Source: Amycolatopsis sp. MtRt-6
GTDB lineage: Bacteria > Actinomycetota > Actinomycetes > Mycobacteriales > Pseudonocardiaceae
Assembly (NCBI RefSeq): GCF_017308975.1
Contig: NZ_JADWPD010000002.1
Coordinates: forward strand, 372,001-436,000
DNA: 64,000 bases
Reading direction: 5' to 3'
Shown here piece by piece: positions 47,876 through 56,621 of this stretch (positions are counted from its first letter, which is position 1; each line of letters begins with the position of its first letter). The notes beneath the pieces were generated by a model, which was not told the origin of the DNA, ran no database searches, and saw only the letters and a program-made list of their open reading frames with translations. The position numbers and the translations under genes are program-made.

Positions 47876-49078
47876 TCACACCCCGAGCGCACTGACCAGC
47901 AAGGCGGCCACCGCGGCACGGTGCCCCGGGCTGTCCGCCCACCGCAGCCGCCGGCCGGCCTCGACCACCACGCCGAAGCCCGCGTGCACCAGGACCCGGG
48001 CGCCACGGGTGTCGAGGTCCGGCCGGGCCTGCCGCAGGTGCTGCTCCCACACCGCGATGTGCTCGCGCTGCGCCGCCACCAGCGGGCGGCGCAGCGCCTC
48101 CGGCAAGCCGGCGATTTCCGCGTTGGCCACGCTGTTGAGGGCACTGTGCTCGAAGCTGTACGCCACGTACGTCGCCGTCAGGGCGCTCAGCGCGTCGTGC
48201 GGGCCGGTCCTGCCGCGCAGGTTGTGGTCGACCGCCTGGGCCAGCAGCCCCGCCGCCTGCAGGCACGCCGCGGCCAGGATGTCGGCCTTGCCCGGGAAGT
48301 AGCGGTAGAGCGCGGACGGCACCAGCCCCACCGCCTCGGCGATCCGGCCGTTCGTGACCGTGGCGAAGCCGTCCCGTTCGAACAGCGGGACGGCCGCCGC
48401 GAGGATCTCCGAACGCCGGGTCCGCGGCACCGGCGGGGCGGGGATCTCGGCGAAGACCGGCCCGGCCGCGGCGGGGTCCGTGGCGGCGACGCGCAGGGCG
48501 GCCGTCCGCAGCAGGTCCTCGACCCGGCGCTGGGCGATCGCGTTGTGGTGCGTGGTGACCGACCCGATGGCGCCCAGGGCCGCCACGGCCCGCAGGTGCT
48601 CGTCGGGCCCCGGGTGCTCGCGCCGGACCGCGTCCGCCACGCGGTCGACGACGTGCGCGAACTTGCCCGCCAGCAGCCGGCGGTCCTCGCGCTCGAGGTA
48701 ACGGGCCTCCCAGCGGTACACGCCACCGGTCTCCCGGTGGGCGACGGTCACCCGGGTGACGGCGGCGAAGATCGCGTCGAGGGACGCGGCCGGGGGCACC
48801 TCGGCGAGCGCGGCGACGAGCCGGTCCGCCATGACGTTCGCGCACTCGGCGAACAACGCGTACTTGTTCGGGAAGTGCCGGTACAGCGCGGCCGCGGTGA
48901 TGCCCACGCGCGCCGCGATCTCCTCCATCGACGCCGCGTGGTAGCCGCGCTCGCTGAACACCGCGGCGCCCGCCTCGACGATGAGCTGCCTGCGGTTGCG
49001 CGGCCGGACGGCCGCGGCCGGCTCGGCGGTCACCGCGGCGGCCGGAGCGGGGTGCGACGGGCCATGCGTGCCAGTCAA
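47876..49078 (-). CDS. tandem-domain TetR/AcrR regulator
   Basis: A protein of about 400 residues with two complete TetR DNA-binding domains. The first is near residues 28-75 (RRQLIVEAGAAVFSERGYHAASMEEIAARVGI, then AALYRHFPNKYALF). The second is near 218-265 (RRSEILAAAVPLFERDGFATVTNGRIAEAVGL, then SALYRYFPGKADIL). Each is followed by its own helical ligand-type domain. TetR proteins usually have one such unit and dimerise, so this one may act as a covalent pseudo-dimer. It is divergent from the latex-clearing protein gene, whose homologues elsewhere are controlled by a TetR-type regulator. The start is TTG 49078 or GTG 49033; neither has a strong ribosome-binding site. Confidence 0.85.
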   Translation of the reverse strand: MTGTHGPSHPAPAAAVTAEPAAAVRPRNRRQLIVEAGAAVFSERGYHAASMEEIAARVGITAAALYRHFPNKYALFAECANVMADRLVAALAEVPPAASLDAIFAAVTRVTVAHRETGGVYRWEARYLEREDRRLLAGKFAHVVDRVADAVRREHPGPDEHLRAVAALGAIGSVTTHHNAIAQRRVEDLLRTAALRVAATDPAAAGPVFAEIPAPPVPRTRRSEILAAAVPLFERDGFATVTNGRIAEAVGLVPSALYRYFPGKADILAAACLQAAGLLAQAVDHNLRGRTGPHDALSALTATYVAYSFEHSALNSVANAEIAGLPEALRRPLVAAQREHIAVWEQHLRQARPDLDTRGARVLVHAGFGVVVEAGRRLRWADSPGHRAAVAALLVSALGV

Positions 49079-49153
49079 CCACAGGACCGCCGGGTCTTGC
49101 CCACCCGCGAGTCACCTTCTATGTTAATGAGGAATCTCCTCGCGAAGCGCCTA

Positions 49154-49177
49154 TTACCTATCAAGGAAGCTAGGTAA
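49154..49177. promoter_or_regulatory. inverted-repeat operator before lcp
   Basis: TTACCTA and TAGGTAA flank a 10-bp spacer, ending 4 bp before the lcp start codon. The spacing suits a TetR dimer and the site lies in the divergent gap with the tandem TetR gene. Confidence 0.6.
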
Positions 49178-49181
49178 GTAA

Positions 49182-50372
49182 ATGAGCAATCTCAGCAGGA
49201 GGAACGCGCTCTCGCTCGGCGTCGCGCTGGGCTTGGCCGGTGCGGCGAGCGTCGTCCCGGCCTGGGCGCCGACGGCGACGGCCGCGGGCGCCGACCCGTG
49301 GTGGGTGTGGGACGACGAAGTCGACGCCCTGATGGCGGGAATCGTCGACGGCGGCCGGGTCCCCGCGGTCAACACCGCGCTGCGGTCGTGGGTGGACAAC
49401 GCCGACCCGCTGCCGTCCGGCCTGCCCGCCGACCTCGCCTCCTGGCTCCAGCGGGTCAACCGGCTGCCCTCCTGGGCCGACCCCGCCAAGCTGCGCCGCG
49501 CCGCCGACTTCAACCGGCGCAAGGACACCTACCTCTTCATGCTCTACGGCCTCGGCAGCGGCATCATGAGCACGGTCATCCCGCGGGAGGCCCGGTCGGT
49601 CTACTGGTCGGCGGGCGGGGCCGACATGCAGGACCGCGCGGCCAAGACGTTCACCTTCGGCTACGACCTGGGCGACCTGAACGCGTTCCAGCCGAGCGGC
49701 CAGTTCGTCGTCACGGCCAACAAGACGCGCCTGGTGCACGCGGCGGTGCGGCACCTGCTGCCGCAGTCACCGCGCTGGCGGGCGGTCGCCGACGAGCGGA
49801 TCCCGATCAGCAACGGCGACATCCTGGTCACCTTCCACAGCCTCGGCACCTTCGTGCACCGGAAGCTCAAGGAGTGGCGCGTCCCGATGCCGCCCGCCGA
49901 CGAGGCCGCCTTCCTGCACCAGTGGCAGGTCGCCATGCACCTGCTCGGCGTCCGGGACGAGTTCATCCCGCAGACGTGGGCCGCGGCGGACGCCCAGTCG
50001 GCCCAGGTGCTCACGCCGTTGCTCGCCCCGACGCCCGAAGGCAAGGAGCTCGCCGCGGACCTGCTCGGGCTGACCGCGCAGATCGACCTGGGCGTCACCC
50101 GCGGTTTCCTCGACGAGTTCGTGCGGTACGTGCTCAGCAACGAGGTCGGCGACTGGCTGGGCCTGCCGCGCGACTACGCGGCGGCCGCGCTGATCCGCAC
50201 CGGGTGGCCCGCGTACATCGCCTTCCGGGAAGGCCTGCTGCCCATCGCCCCGGCCGGCTTCTACCTCTTCGACCAGTTCGTCCGCGCGCTCGCCATGCTG
50301 TTCCTCAACAAGGGAACGTCCTCGACGAGCACGCCCATCACGATCCCGACCGGCAACCGGCCCGGCGCCTGA
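49182..50372 (+). CDS. lcp: latex-clearing protein (rubber oxygenase, Lcp)
   Basis: A 396-residue Tat-exported b-type heme oxygenase. The signal peptide is LSRRNALSLGVALGLAGAAS with the twin arginine at residues 6-7. Diagnostic blocks of Lcp are RRKDTYLFMLYGLGSGIMSTVIPRE near residue 110, SAGGADMQDRAAKTFTFGYDLG near 145, NKTRLVHAAVRHLLPQSP near 185 with the conserved Arg, Thr and heme-ligand His, and IPISNGDILVTFHSLGTFV. Lcp cleaves cis-1,4-polyisoprene outside the cell to aldehyde- and ketone-ended oligomers. No oligoisoprenoid-oxidising genes (oxiAB type) are next to it. It is divergent from the tandem TetR regulator. Confidence 0.92.
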   Translation: MSNLSRRNALSLGVALGLAGAASVVPAWAPTATAAGADPWWVWDDEVDALMAGIVDGGRVPAVNTALRSWVDNADPLPSGLPADLASWLQRVNRLPSWADPAKLRRAADFNRRKDTYLFMLYGLGSGIMSTVIPREARSVYWSAGGADMQDRAAKTFTFGYDLGDLNAFQPSGQFVVTANKTRLVHAAVRHLLPQSPRWRAVADERIPISNGDILVTFHSLGTFVHRKLKEWRVPMPPADEAAFLHQWQVAMHLLGVRDEFIPQTWAAADAQSAQVLTPLLAPTPEGKELAADLLGLTAQIDLGVTRGFLDEFVRYVLSNEVGDWLGLPRDYAAAALIRTGWPAYIAFREGLLPIAPAGFYLFDQFVRALAMLFLNKGTSSTSTPITIPTGNRPGA

Positions 50373-50400
50373 GGAGCGCCGGACCGGCGGAGCGTCAGGC
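50367..50400. terminator. nested hairpin terminator
   Basis: An outer GCCTGA/TCAGGC stem encloses an inner CGCCGG-A-CCGGCG stem. It overlaps the stop codons of the convergent lcp and GH39-like genes and probably ends both transcripts. Confidence 0.6.
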
Positions 50401-52239
50401 CGGGCCCCGGCCCCACAGCCGCCAGGTCTGGTTGAGCGGGCTGTTCTGGGTGACCGGCCGGCACGTCCACTGGATCACCGCGGCGCGGGCGGCGGTGGAA
50501 ACGCCGTTGACGTCGACGCACTTGCCGCTGTGCCGGGCGACGAGCTGGTAGTCGTGCGAATCGTTGCCGCCGTAGGTCACCCGGCGCGGCGAGAACTGCT
50601 GGCTCGTGGCACCGTCGGCGCAGGTCCGCTGCTGGACGGCGGCGCCGTCGGCGGCCGAGGCGCCGGCCACCTCGAGGCACTTGCCGCTCTGCTGGTTGAC
50701 GACGGTGTAGGCGCCGGCGACGCCGGGCACCGGCCGGAAGTCCCACAGCTGCTGCGCGCCGCCCTCGCAGACGTCCTGCTGCTGACGGTTGCCGTCCGCG
50801 GTGCCGCCGTCGGTGTTGTCCAGGCACTGCTGGGAATGCTGGGCGACGGCGACGGACTGGAAACCCTGGTCCGACGGCGGCAGCAGGGTGATGCCGAAGG
50901 CGTCGTCGATGGCCGTGTGCGGGAGGTTGACGGTGAGGGCGTTGCCGGAGACGGCCACCACCGAGTCCCGGATGGTCACCGGGCTCTGGACCGCGGCCCC
51001 GCCGTTGAACGGGAACTGCTGGACGACGACCCGCACCTGATTGTTCTGGACGACGCCGGCGGTGGTGTCCAGGCGCTGCAGGGCAACCGCGACGTTCCCG
51101 GTCGTGCCACCGCCGCCGACCAGGACCTTCGCCACCCCGGCCGCCTTCGTGGCGAACGGGTCGTAGGCCGGGCTCGGCTTCGAGGCCACGATCTGGCCGG
51201 TCTGCGAGCCGTAGAAGCGGTAGGCCCACCACTCGCCCTTGGGCAGGTACCGGCCCGCGGAGTTGCGGACGAGCAGGTTCGCGAGGTCGTTGTGCAGGTT
51301 CCCGCCACTGGCCCAGTTGGCACGCAGGCCGTCGGCACCGGCGCGCTCGAGGCGGGCGATGTACCAGGCGCCGTCACCGGGGTTCTGCTCGTTCGTCGCC
51401 CCGTATTCGTTGATCTGGTACGGCCGCGGGTGCGGGATGCCGCGCGAGCCGAGCGAGGCGTCGGCGGCGGCGACGTTCGCCACCGGATCGCCCGGCAGGG
51501 AGTGCCAGCTGACGATGTCGGGAACGGTGTTCGAGCCGCGCACGAAGTCGAGGTACTGCGTCCACCAGCTCGCCGAGGTCGCCGGAACCCCGGCGAGGCT
51601 GGGGCCGACGATCGGCTGCGCCGGGAAGGCCGCCCGGATGCGCTGGTAGGCGCGCTGCCACATGGCGAAGTACTGGCTCTGCGGCCGGTTCCAGAACAGC
51701 GTGATGTTGGGCTCGTTCCAGATGTCCCACTCCACCGGGGCGCCCGTCGCCCGCACGTCGTTGATCAGGCGGGTGAGGAAGGCGTCGTAGTCGGACCAGT
51801 CGCCGTTGTCGCCGGGGAAGCGGGAGATCGGGTAGCCGTCCGCGCCCCAGAGGTCGTGGACGAGCAGGACGAACTGGCCGCCGAGCGCGCGGGTGCGCAG
51901 GAGCTGGGCGCGGGTGGCGTTCCACCGCCGGTCGTACTTGCCCGAAACCCAGCCGCCCGGGCTGTCCAGTTGCGCGCCGCCGGCCCGCATCGCCTGGAAA
52001 CCGACGTCCCGGAAGAAGTGGTCGGGCGGGTTCGCGGCGTTCTCGGTCATGCCGTAGATCCACCCGGAAGCCCGGTGGGTGGGCGCGCCACCGGCAACGG
52101 AGAAGTCGACGGAGATCGACTCGTCCGCGGCCCGGGCCGGCACGGAGAGGGCGACGGCGGAGGCACCGGTCAGCGCACCGGTGATCAGAAGGGCGGCCAG
52201 GCCACGGCGGACGCGGGGCCGCTGACGCGAGGTGTCCAC
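50395..52239 (-). CDS. secreted GH39-like glycosidase with ricin-type lectin
   Basis: A 614-residue exported enzyme. After a signal peptide (residues 1-38, ALSVPARAAD) comes a clan GH-A barrel with the acid/base glutamate in VEWDIWNEPNITLFW near residue 170 and a candidate nucleophile in PYQINEYGATNEQ near 273. A beta-sandwich follows, then a C-terminal ricin B-like lectin (residues about 475-610) with QCLDNTDGG, KCLEVAGAS and KCVDVNGVS repeats and weakly kept QxW motifs. GH39 covers beta-xylosidases, alpha-L-iduronidases and related enzymes, so xylan-side activity is likely but not proven. The GTG at 52239 has AGGAGCTG. Two CGAACCGGTTCG palindromes lie upstream. Confidence 0.85.
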   Translation of the reverse strand: MDTSRQRPRVRRGLAALLITGALTGASAVALSVPARAADESISVDFSVAGGAPTHRASGWIYGMTENAANPPDHFFRDVGFQAMRAGGAQLDSPGGWVSGKYDRRWNATRAQLLRTRALGGQFVLLVHDLWGADGYPISRFPGDNGDWSDYDAFLTRLINDVRATGAPVEWDIWNEPNITLFWNRPQSQYFAMWQRAYQRIRAAFPAQPIVGPSLAGVPATSASWWTQYLDFVRGSNTVPDIVSWHSLPGDPVANVAAADASLGSRGIPHPRPYQINEYGATNEQNPGDGAWYIARLERAGADGLRANWASGGNLHNDLANLLVRNSAGRYLPKGEWWAYRFYGSQTGQIVASKPSPAYDPFATKAAGVAKVLVGGGGTTGNVAVALQRLDTTAGVVQNNQVRVVVQQFPFNGGAAVQSPVTIRDSVVAVSGNALTVNLPHTAIDDAFGITLLPPSDQGFQSVAVAQHSQQCLDNTDGGTADGNRQQQDVCEGGAQQLWDFRPVPGVAGAYTVVNQQSGKCLEVAGASAADGAAVQQRTCADGATSQQFSPRRVTYGGNDSHDYQLVARHSGKCVDVNGVSTAARAAVIQWTCRPVTQNSPLNQTWRLWGRGPA

Positions 52240-52284
52240 GAACAGCTCCTTTGGCGGTGGACGTGCGGAGGTCGATCACCGTCA

Positions 52285-52298
52285 TCGAACCGGTTCGA
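52285..52298. promoter_or_regulatory. LacI-type operator, proximal
   Basis: TCGAACCGGTTCGA is a perfect 14-bp palindrome 46-59 bp before the GH39-like gene. It has the centre and symmetry of LacI-family operators. Confidence 0.7.
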
Positions 52299-52351
52299 CC
52301 ACCAAGGAACGTACGCCGCAGGGTATTCACCGACAATCGGCCAAATGGAGG

Positions 52352-52363
52352 CGAACCGGTTCG
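52352..52363. promoter_or_regulatory. LacI-type operator, distal
   Basis: CGAACCGGTTCG repeats the core of 52285-52298 with a centre-to-centre distance of 66 bp, about six helical turns, which would allow looping by a tetramer or two bound dimers. Confidence 0.65.
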
Positions 52364-52473
52364 GCGGGGTGGGCTTGGTCGAGGACGGCCTCGGCGGGAG
52401 GGTGGACGCCGCTGCGGGAGCCGGGCCGGCGGGTGGGCGCGGGCCGGGGTGGCGGGAGCGGGTGGCGGATGGC

Positions 52474-52509
52474 GGGCTCGGCCGGGGTGGTGGGCTCGGC
52501 CGGGGTGGT
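52474..52509. repeat. 18-bp tandem repeat in intergenic region
   Basis: GGGCTCGGCCGGGGTGGT occurs twice in direct tandem with partial copies on both sides. It lies in the 459-bp gap between the GH39-like and GH54 genes, which otherwise holds the two LacI-type operators and a terminator. Confidence 0.7.
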
Positions 52510-52645
52510 GGGCCCGGGCAGCGGGCTGTCAGCGGGCGTACGGGTGACGCAGGCCCGGCCGGCTGGAGCAGCCACCCCGCCGTCCAGCGCAGCCCCGCCG
52601 GCGAGCCCGCACCCCGACCCGACGCCCGCCGGCGCGCAGCAGAAA

Positions 52646-52680
52646 GGGGGCTTCCTCCCGTCCCCGCGAGGAAAGCCCCC
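52646..52680 (-). terminator. hairpin terminator of the GH54 gene
   Basis: On the minus strand GGGGGCTTTCCTC pairs with GAGGAAGCCCCC (one bulged base) around a GCGGGGACGG loop and is followed by TTTCT. It begins about 18 bp after the GH54 stop codon. Confidence 0.75.
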
Positions 52681-52698
52681 TCCCCACCCCTCCCCGGC

Positions 52699-54129
52699 TC
52701 AGCGGTAGCCGGCCGCCACCACGTTCGCCTGCACCGCGTTGTCCGTCGCGTCCGACGGGTAGCCCGCCACCATCGCCCCCTCGTAGAACGTTCCCGCGCT
52801 CAGGTTGGCGCCGCCGCCCGGCTTGCAGCAGTCGCCGCCGCTGCCGAGCACTATCGCTCCCTGCTTCTTCATCGGGCTGTAGCCGGTCGGGAGGCTTCCG
52901 TCCCACATCGTGATCAGGCTGCCCGCCTGGGCGTTGCTGCCCTTCAGCGCGAACCGGGACGTGCCGTTGTTCTTCAGCATCGCCGTGACGAACTTGCTCG
53001 GGAGCGCGCGCTGGTTCGGGTTCCACTGCTGGCTTCCGCCCGGGTACAGCCCCCACTCGAGGTCGGCCTGCACCCACGGACCCGTTCCCTGGCAGCCGCC
53101 GAACCAGCACTGCGTGCCGAAGTTGATCGCGTCCATCGCGCCTGCCGCGTCGGCCTTCCTGGTCGTCTCGCTGTTGCCGTAGTCGAAGCAGCAGCCGCTG
53201 TTGACGTGCGTTCCGCTCGTCACCATGTACATCCCCTCCGGCGCGCTGCCGGTCGGCACGCCCGTCAGGTGCCCGTCGCGCCAATAGCTGTTGCCCGGGT
53301 TGATGTACAGCGAGTACGCCTTCGCGCCGCCGACGGTCAGCGACTCCGACGTCGCCTTCGCCGGGCTGCTCTGGCTGGAGCCCGGGACCACGCTCGAGCC
53401 CTGGTACCACAGGTCGTTCCCGCGCCCGGACTGGTCGTACACCACCGTGATGACACACGACGTCCCGGCGCAGAAGGAATCCTGGACACTCGCGTCCGCG
53501 GTGCCGCCCGCGGCCCGGACGCCGATGTTCCGGCTCGTGTTGTCCGACGAACGCCTTACCTGGTAAAGGCTTCCGGCGTAGCTGCCGTAGAGCGCCCGGA
53601 CCGTGCTGTGCGCCGCGACGCACGGCGTGCCGCCCGACGCGTAGATGTCGCACGGGGCCGTCCCGCCCGGGTCCGGCGGTGTCGTCCCGGTGCTCCACCG
53701 CTGGTTGCCCTGGCCGTGGCAGGTCCACAGGACGACCGCCGTGCCGTTGGCCGTGCCGGCACCCGTCACGTCCAGGCACAGTCCGGATTGGCCGCCGCTG
53801 ATCGTCCCGTCGGCGTTCTGCCGCCACTGCTGGTTCGCGCCGCCGTGGCACGACCAGCTGATCACCGCCGTCCCGGCCGACGTCTGGCCGCCGTAGGCGT
53901 CCACGCACCGGGTGCCGTTCAGCGTCCGCAGCTCCCCCGCAGCGGTGAACTCGTACGCCTGCCCGGCCTGGCCGGAGCAGTCCCGGATCTCCAGCGCGCC
54001 GGTACCGTCCCGGACGGTCAGGCACCGCCCGGACGCCTCGCCCACCAGGGGCGCGGCGGCCGCCGCGGCCGGGGCCGTCCCGGCCAGCGTCGTCAGCAGC
54101 ATCGCGGCCACCACCACGAACACGCGCAC
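52699..54129 (-). CDS. secreted alpha-L-arabinofuranosidase, GH54, with N-terminal ricin lectin
   Basis: A 476-residue exported enzyme. After the signal peptide (residues 1-24) an N-terminal ricin B-like lectin (about 28-150) has three repeats with QxW motifs (ANQQWRQNADG, GNQRWS). The GH54 catalytic domain follows from APCDIYASGGTPCVAAHSTVRALYG near 160 through IGVRAAGGTADASVQDSFCAGTSC, YDQSGRGNDLWYQG and CCFDYGNSETT to the C-terminus (FYEGAMVAGYPSDATDNAVQ). GH54 removes arabinose from arabinoxylan and arabinan. Fungal GH54 enzymes carry a CBM42 at the C-terminus; here it is replaced by an N-terminal lectin. The GTG at 54129 follows GAGGAGGAATC. The LacI gene lies 20 bp upstream. Confidence 0.9.
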   Translation of the reverse strand: MRVFVVVAAMLLTTLAGTAPAAAAAAPLVGEASGRCLTVRDGTGALEIRDCSGQAGQAYEFTAAGELRTLNGTRCVDAYGGQTSAGTAVISWSCHGGANQQWRQNADGTISGGQSGLCLDVTGAGTANGTAVVLWTCHGQGNQRWSTGTTPPDPGGTAPCDIYASGGTPCVAAHSTVRALYGSYAGSLYQVRRSSDNTSRNIGVRAAGGTADASVQDSFCAGTSCVITVVYDQSGRGNDLWYQGSSVVPGSSQSSPAKATSESLTVGGAKAYSLYINPGNSYWRDGHLTGVPTGSAPEGMYMVTSGTHVNSGCCFDYGNSETTRKADAAGAMDAINFGTQCWFGGCQGTGPWVQADLEWGLYPGGSQQWNPNQRALPSKFVTAMLKNNGTSRFALKGSNAQAGSLITMWDGSLPTGYSPMKKQGAIVLGSGGDCCKPGGGANLSAGTFYEGAMVAGYPSDATDNAVQANVVAAGYR

Positions 54130-54149
54130 GATTCCTCCTCTGTGGACAG

Positions 54150-55190
54150 TCACGCCGACTTGCGCGGCACCAGCTCCGTGTCGAGCACCGTGCTCCGGCG
54201 CGGGGCCGCGCCGTCGATCATCGCCAGCAGCTCGGCCGTCATCCGGGCACCCATCTCCTCGACCGGCTGGCGCACGGTGGTGAGCGGCGGGTCCGTCCAG
54301 CAGCCGATCGGCAGGTCGTCGAACCCGACGACGGCGACGTCCTCGGGCACCCGCCGCCCCGCGCGGCGCAGCGCGCGCAACGCCCCGACGGCCATCATGT
54401 CGGACGCGGCGAAGATCCCGTCGATGTCGGGACGGCGGCTCAGCAGCCGGGACGTCGCGTACTCGCCGGACGCCTGCCCGAAGTCCCCGCACACGACGAG
54501 GCTCTCGTCGTACCGGCCGGTCCGCGCCATCGCCTGCCGGTACCCGAGCAGCCGGTCCACGCCGGCGGTCATGTCCTGCGGCCCGGCGACGGTCGCGACG
54601 GTGAGGCGGCCGCCGTCGAGCAGCCGCTGGGTCGCCAGCCGCGCTCCGCCCTCGTTGTCCGCGTCGACGTACGGCAGCCGGCCCGTCCGCCCCGGCTGGA
54701 CCGGCCGCCCGCCGAACACCACCGGGATGCCGAGCCAGTCGAGGTCGAGCGGGCGGCGGCCGTGCATGCCGACGACCAGCGCGCCGTCGACGTGCCCGCC
54801 GTCGAGGTACCGGACCACCGGCGACTGGTAGTCGTCGGTGGCCGGCACGGTGAGCAGCACGAGCTGCACCCCCACCGCGGTCAGTTCCCGGCCGACCCCC
54901 GCGGCGATCCGCGGGAAGTACGGGTCGGTGAACAACCGCGGCACTTCCTCGCAGACCACCAGCGCGATCGAGCCCGTGTGCCGCGCGCTGGGCGCCCGCG
55001 CCGCCCGCTGGCGGGCGTACCCGAGCGCCAGCATCGCGGACTCCACCTGCTTGCGGCGTTCCGGGCTCACCCGCGGGAACCCGTTCAGGACGCGGGAAGC
55101 CGTCGCGATCGACACCCCGGCCGCGCGGGCGACGTCGGCCAGGGTGGGACGGAAGTCCCGCGAATCGGCGACGGACACCGGTTCAGACAC
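54150..55190 (-). CDS. LacI-family regulator of the hemicellulose island
   Basis: A 346-residue repressor. The helix-turn-helix and hinge are LADVARAAGVSIATASRVLNG and SPERRKQVESAMLALGYARQ. The effector domain follows with VGMHGRRPLDLDWLGIPVVFGG, YVDADNEGGARLATQRLLDGG and VVGFDDLPIGCWTDPPLTTVRQP. The ligand is probably a sugar from arabinoxylan, by context. Its GTG at 55190 lies inside the feruloyl-esterase coding end (8-bp overlap), and the GH54 gene starts 20 bp after it. All three are therefore likely one operon, and the CGAACCGGTTCG sites near 52.3 kb are candidate targets. Confidence 0.9.
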   Translation of the reverse strand: MSEPVSVADSRDFRPTLADVARAAGVSIATASRVLNGFPRVSPERRKQVESAMLALGYARQRAARAPSARHTGSIALVVCEEVPRLFTDPYFPRIAAGVGRELTAVGVQLVLLTVPATDDYQSPVVRYLDGGHVDGALVVGMHGRRPLDLDWLGIPVVFGGRPVQPGRTGRLPYVDADNEGGARLATQRLLDGGRLTVATVAGPQDMTAGVDRLLGYRQAMARTGRYDESLVVCGDFGQASGEYATSRLLSRRPDIDGIFAASDMMAVGALRALRRAGRRVPEDVAVVGFDDLPIGCWTDPPLTTVRQPVEEMGARMTAELLAMIDGAAPRRSTVLDTELVPRKSA

Positions 55191-56541
55191 GCTGGAGCGC
55201 GAAACGCTGGTTGGCGTTCCCGGTGAACGTCCACTGGGAAATCCGCGCGCCGTCGGCGGTCGAGACGCCCCACACGTCCAGCGCCAGGCCGCTCATCCGG
55301 TTGACCAGGCTCACCGAGCCGCCCTGGTCGACCACCCGCCACTGCTGGGCTTGGGCGTTGGTGTCGGCCTGCTGGCTGATGTCGGCGCCGCTGTTCGCGT
55401 TGGCCGCCTGGAGCACCAGCCCGCTGTGGCGCGCCCGGACCCGGTAGTAGCCGTCACCGGAGTCGACGAAGTCGAACTGCTGGCTGAGCCCGCCGTTGGC
55501 CGGCTCCTGCTGGATGAGCGCGCCGGCCGCCGTCGAGGCGCCGGTGATCCCGACGGCCTTGTTGCTGTGCTGGGCCGTCAGCCGGTAGTTCACGCCGACC
55601 TGCACCGGCGGCGTCGAGGGCGTGGACCCGAACTGCGTGATGAACTTCCACACCTCACCCGAGGTCCAGGTCTGCCAGCCGCTGCCGCCGCCGTCCTTCG
55701 GACCCGGGTCGTGCCCGCCGTCGAAGGCGGCCCAGACGACCGGGTACCCGGCCCGGCACCCGGAATACGCGGTGACGATGTGGGTCCGGCTGCCGGCGGC
55801 GGGCTCCGGCGGGTTCTGCGGGGTGCAGCCGTTGTTCCGGACGAACTGGTCGCGCAGCGAGCGCCCCAGCGAGATGGGGAGGACGTTGTCGCCGAGGCCG
55901 TGCATGCCGATGTAGGCGACGGGCTGGGTGCCGCCGTTGCACCCGCTGAGGTTCGCCCCGGAGTAGACGGCGACCGCGCGGAACACCGTGGGCCGGGCGC
56001 AGGCGAGGGCGTAGCTCATGCCGCCGCCGTAGCTGAAGCCGCCGGCGAACACCTGGGTCGTCTCGACGCACAGCGCGGCCTGGACCTGGCGCAGCAGGTC
56101 GTCGATGAACGTGACGTCCTGGCCGCCGGGGTTGGCCCAGCCGTTGCCGTTGCCCTGGGGCGCCACGAAGATCGTGTTGTTGCCCGAGCTGTCGGCCAGC
56201 CGGCGGAGGCCGTAGTACGACCAGTTGTAGCCGTCGCTCCCGCCCGAGTCGACGTCGTTCATGGTGCCGCCGCGCCAGTGCAGGCCGATGAACAGCCGGT
56301 ACGGGTGGTTGTTGTTGTAGTTGGCCGGGACCCGCAGGATGTAGCTGCGGTTCTGGCCGCCGCTGGAGATCGTGTGGTTGCCGCTCGCCAGCCCGGGGGC
56401 CTTCCCGCAGCCCGCGGTGCCGGCGGCCACCGAGGCCGGCCGGTCGGCGCCGGCGGGGGCGGCCTGCACGGTGCCGCTCACCCCCAGCGCGAGCACGGCT
56501 CCGATCACGGCGGAGGCGAACAGGGATCTGCGCTTCACCAT
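55183..56541 (-). CDS. secreted feruloyl/PHB-type esterase (CE1-like) with ricin lectin
   Basis: A 452-residue exported enzyme with signal peptide (residues 1-27). The alpha/beta hydrolase domain has LHWRGGTMNDVD near residue 90, the nucleophile elbow FAGGFSYGGGMSYALAC near 165, an acid-side IGMHGLGDNVLP near 208 and the catalytic His in AAFDGGHDPGP near 275. This is the pattern of feruloyl esterases and PHB-depolymerase-like CE1 proteins. A C-terminal ricin B-like lectin starts near residue 315 (YRLTAQHSNKAVGITGAS, then AQQWRVVDQGG and ANQRFALQ). It would release ferulate from arabinoxylan. The ATG at 56541 follows GAGGGAG. It is the first gene of esterase-lacI-GH54. Confidence 0.88.
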   Translation of the reverse strand: MVKRRSLFASAVIGAVLALGVSGTVQAAPAGADRPASVAAGTAGCGKAPGLASGNHTISSGGQNRSYILRVPANYNNNHPYRLFIGLHWRGGTMNDVDSGGSDGYNWSYYGLRRLADSSGNNTIFVAPQGNGNGWANPGGQDVTFIDDLLRQVQAALCVETTQVFAGGFSYGGGMSYALACARPTVFRAVAVYSGANLSGCNGGTQPVAYIGMHGLGDNVLPISLGRSLRDQFVRNNGCTPQNPPEPAAGSRTHIVTAYSGCRAGYPVVWAAFDGGHDPGPKDGGGSGWQTWTSGEVWKFITQFGSTPSTPPVQVGVNYRLTAQHSNKAVGITGASTAAGALIQQEPANGGLSQQFDFVDSGDGYYRVRARHSGLVLQAANANSGADISQQADTNAQAQQWRVVDQGGSVSLVNRMSGLALDVWGVSTADGARISQWTFTGNANQRFALQRV

Positions 56542-56621
56542 CACATGGCTCCCTCGGTGTTCGGACGTCGTCGTCCTCCGGGGCGGGGGACCCCGGAGCA
56601 AAGCTGGTCCACAGTGGATGG

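Noticed and set aside
50530..54831. 1433-codon open frame on the plus strand
   Set aside because: It is antisense to the GH39-like, GH54 and LacI genes and crosses their promoters and terminator, with low-complexity composition.
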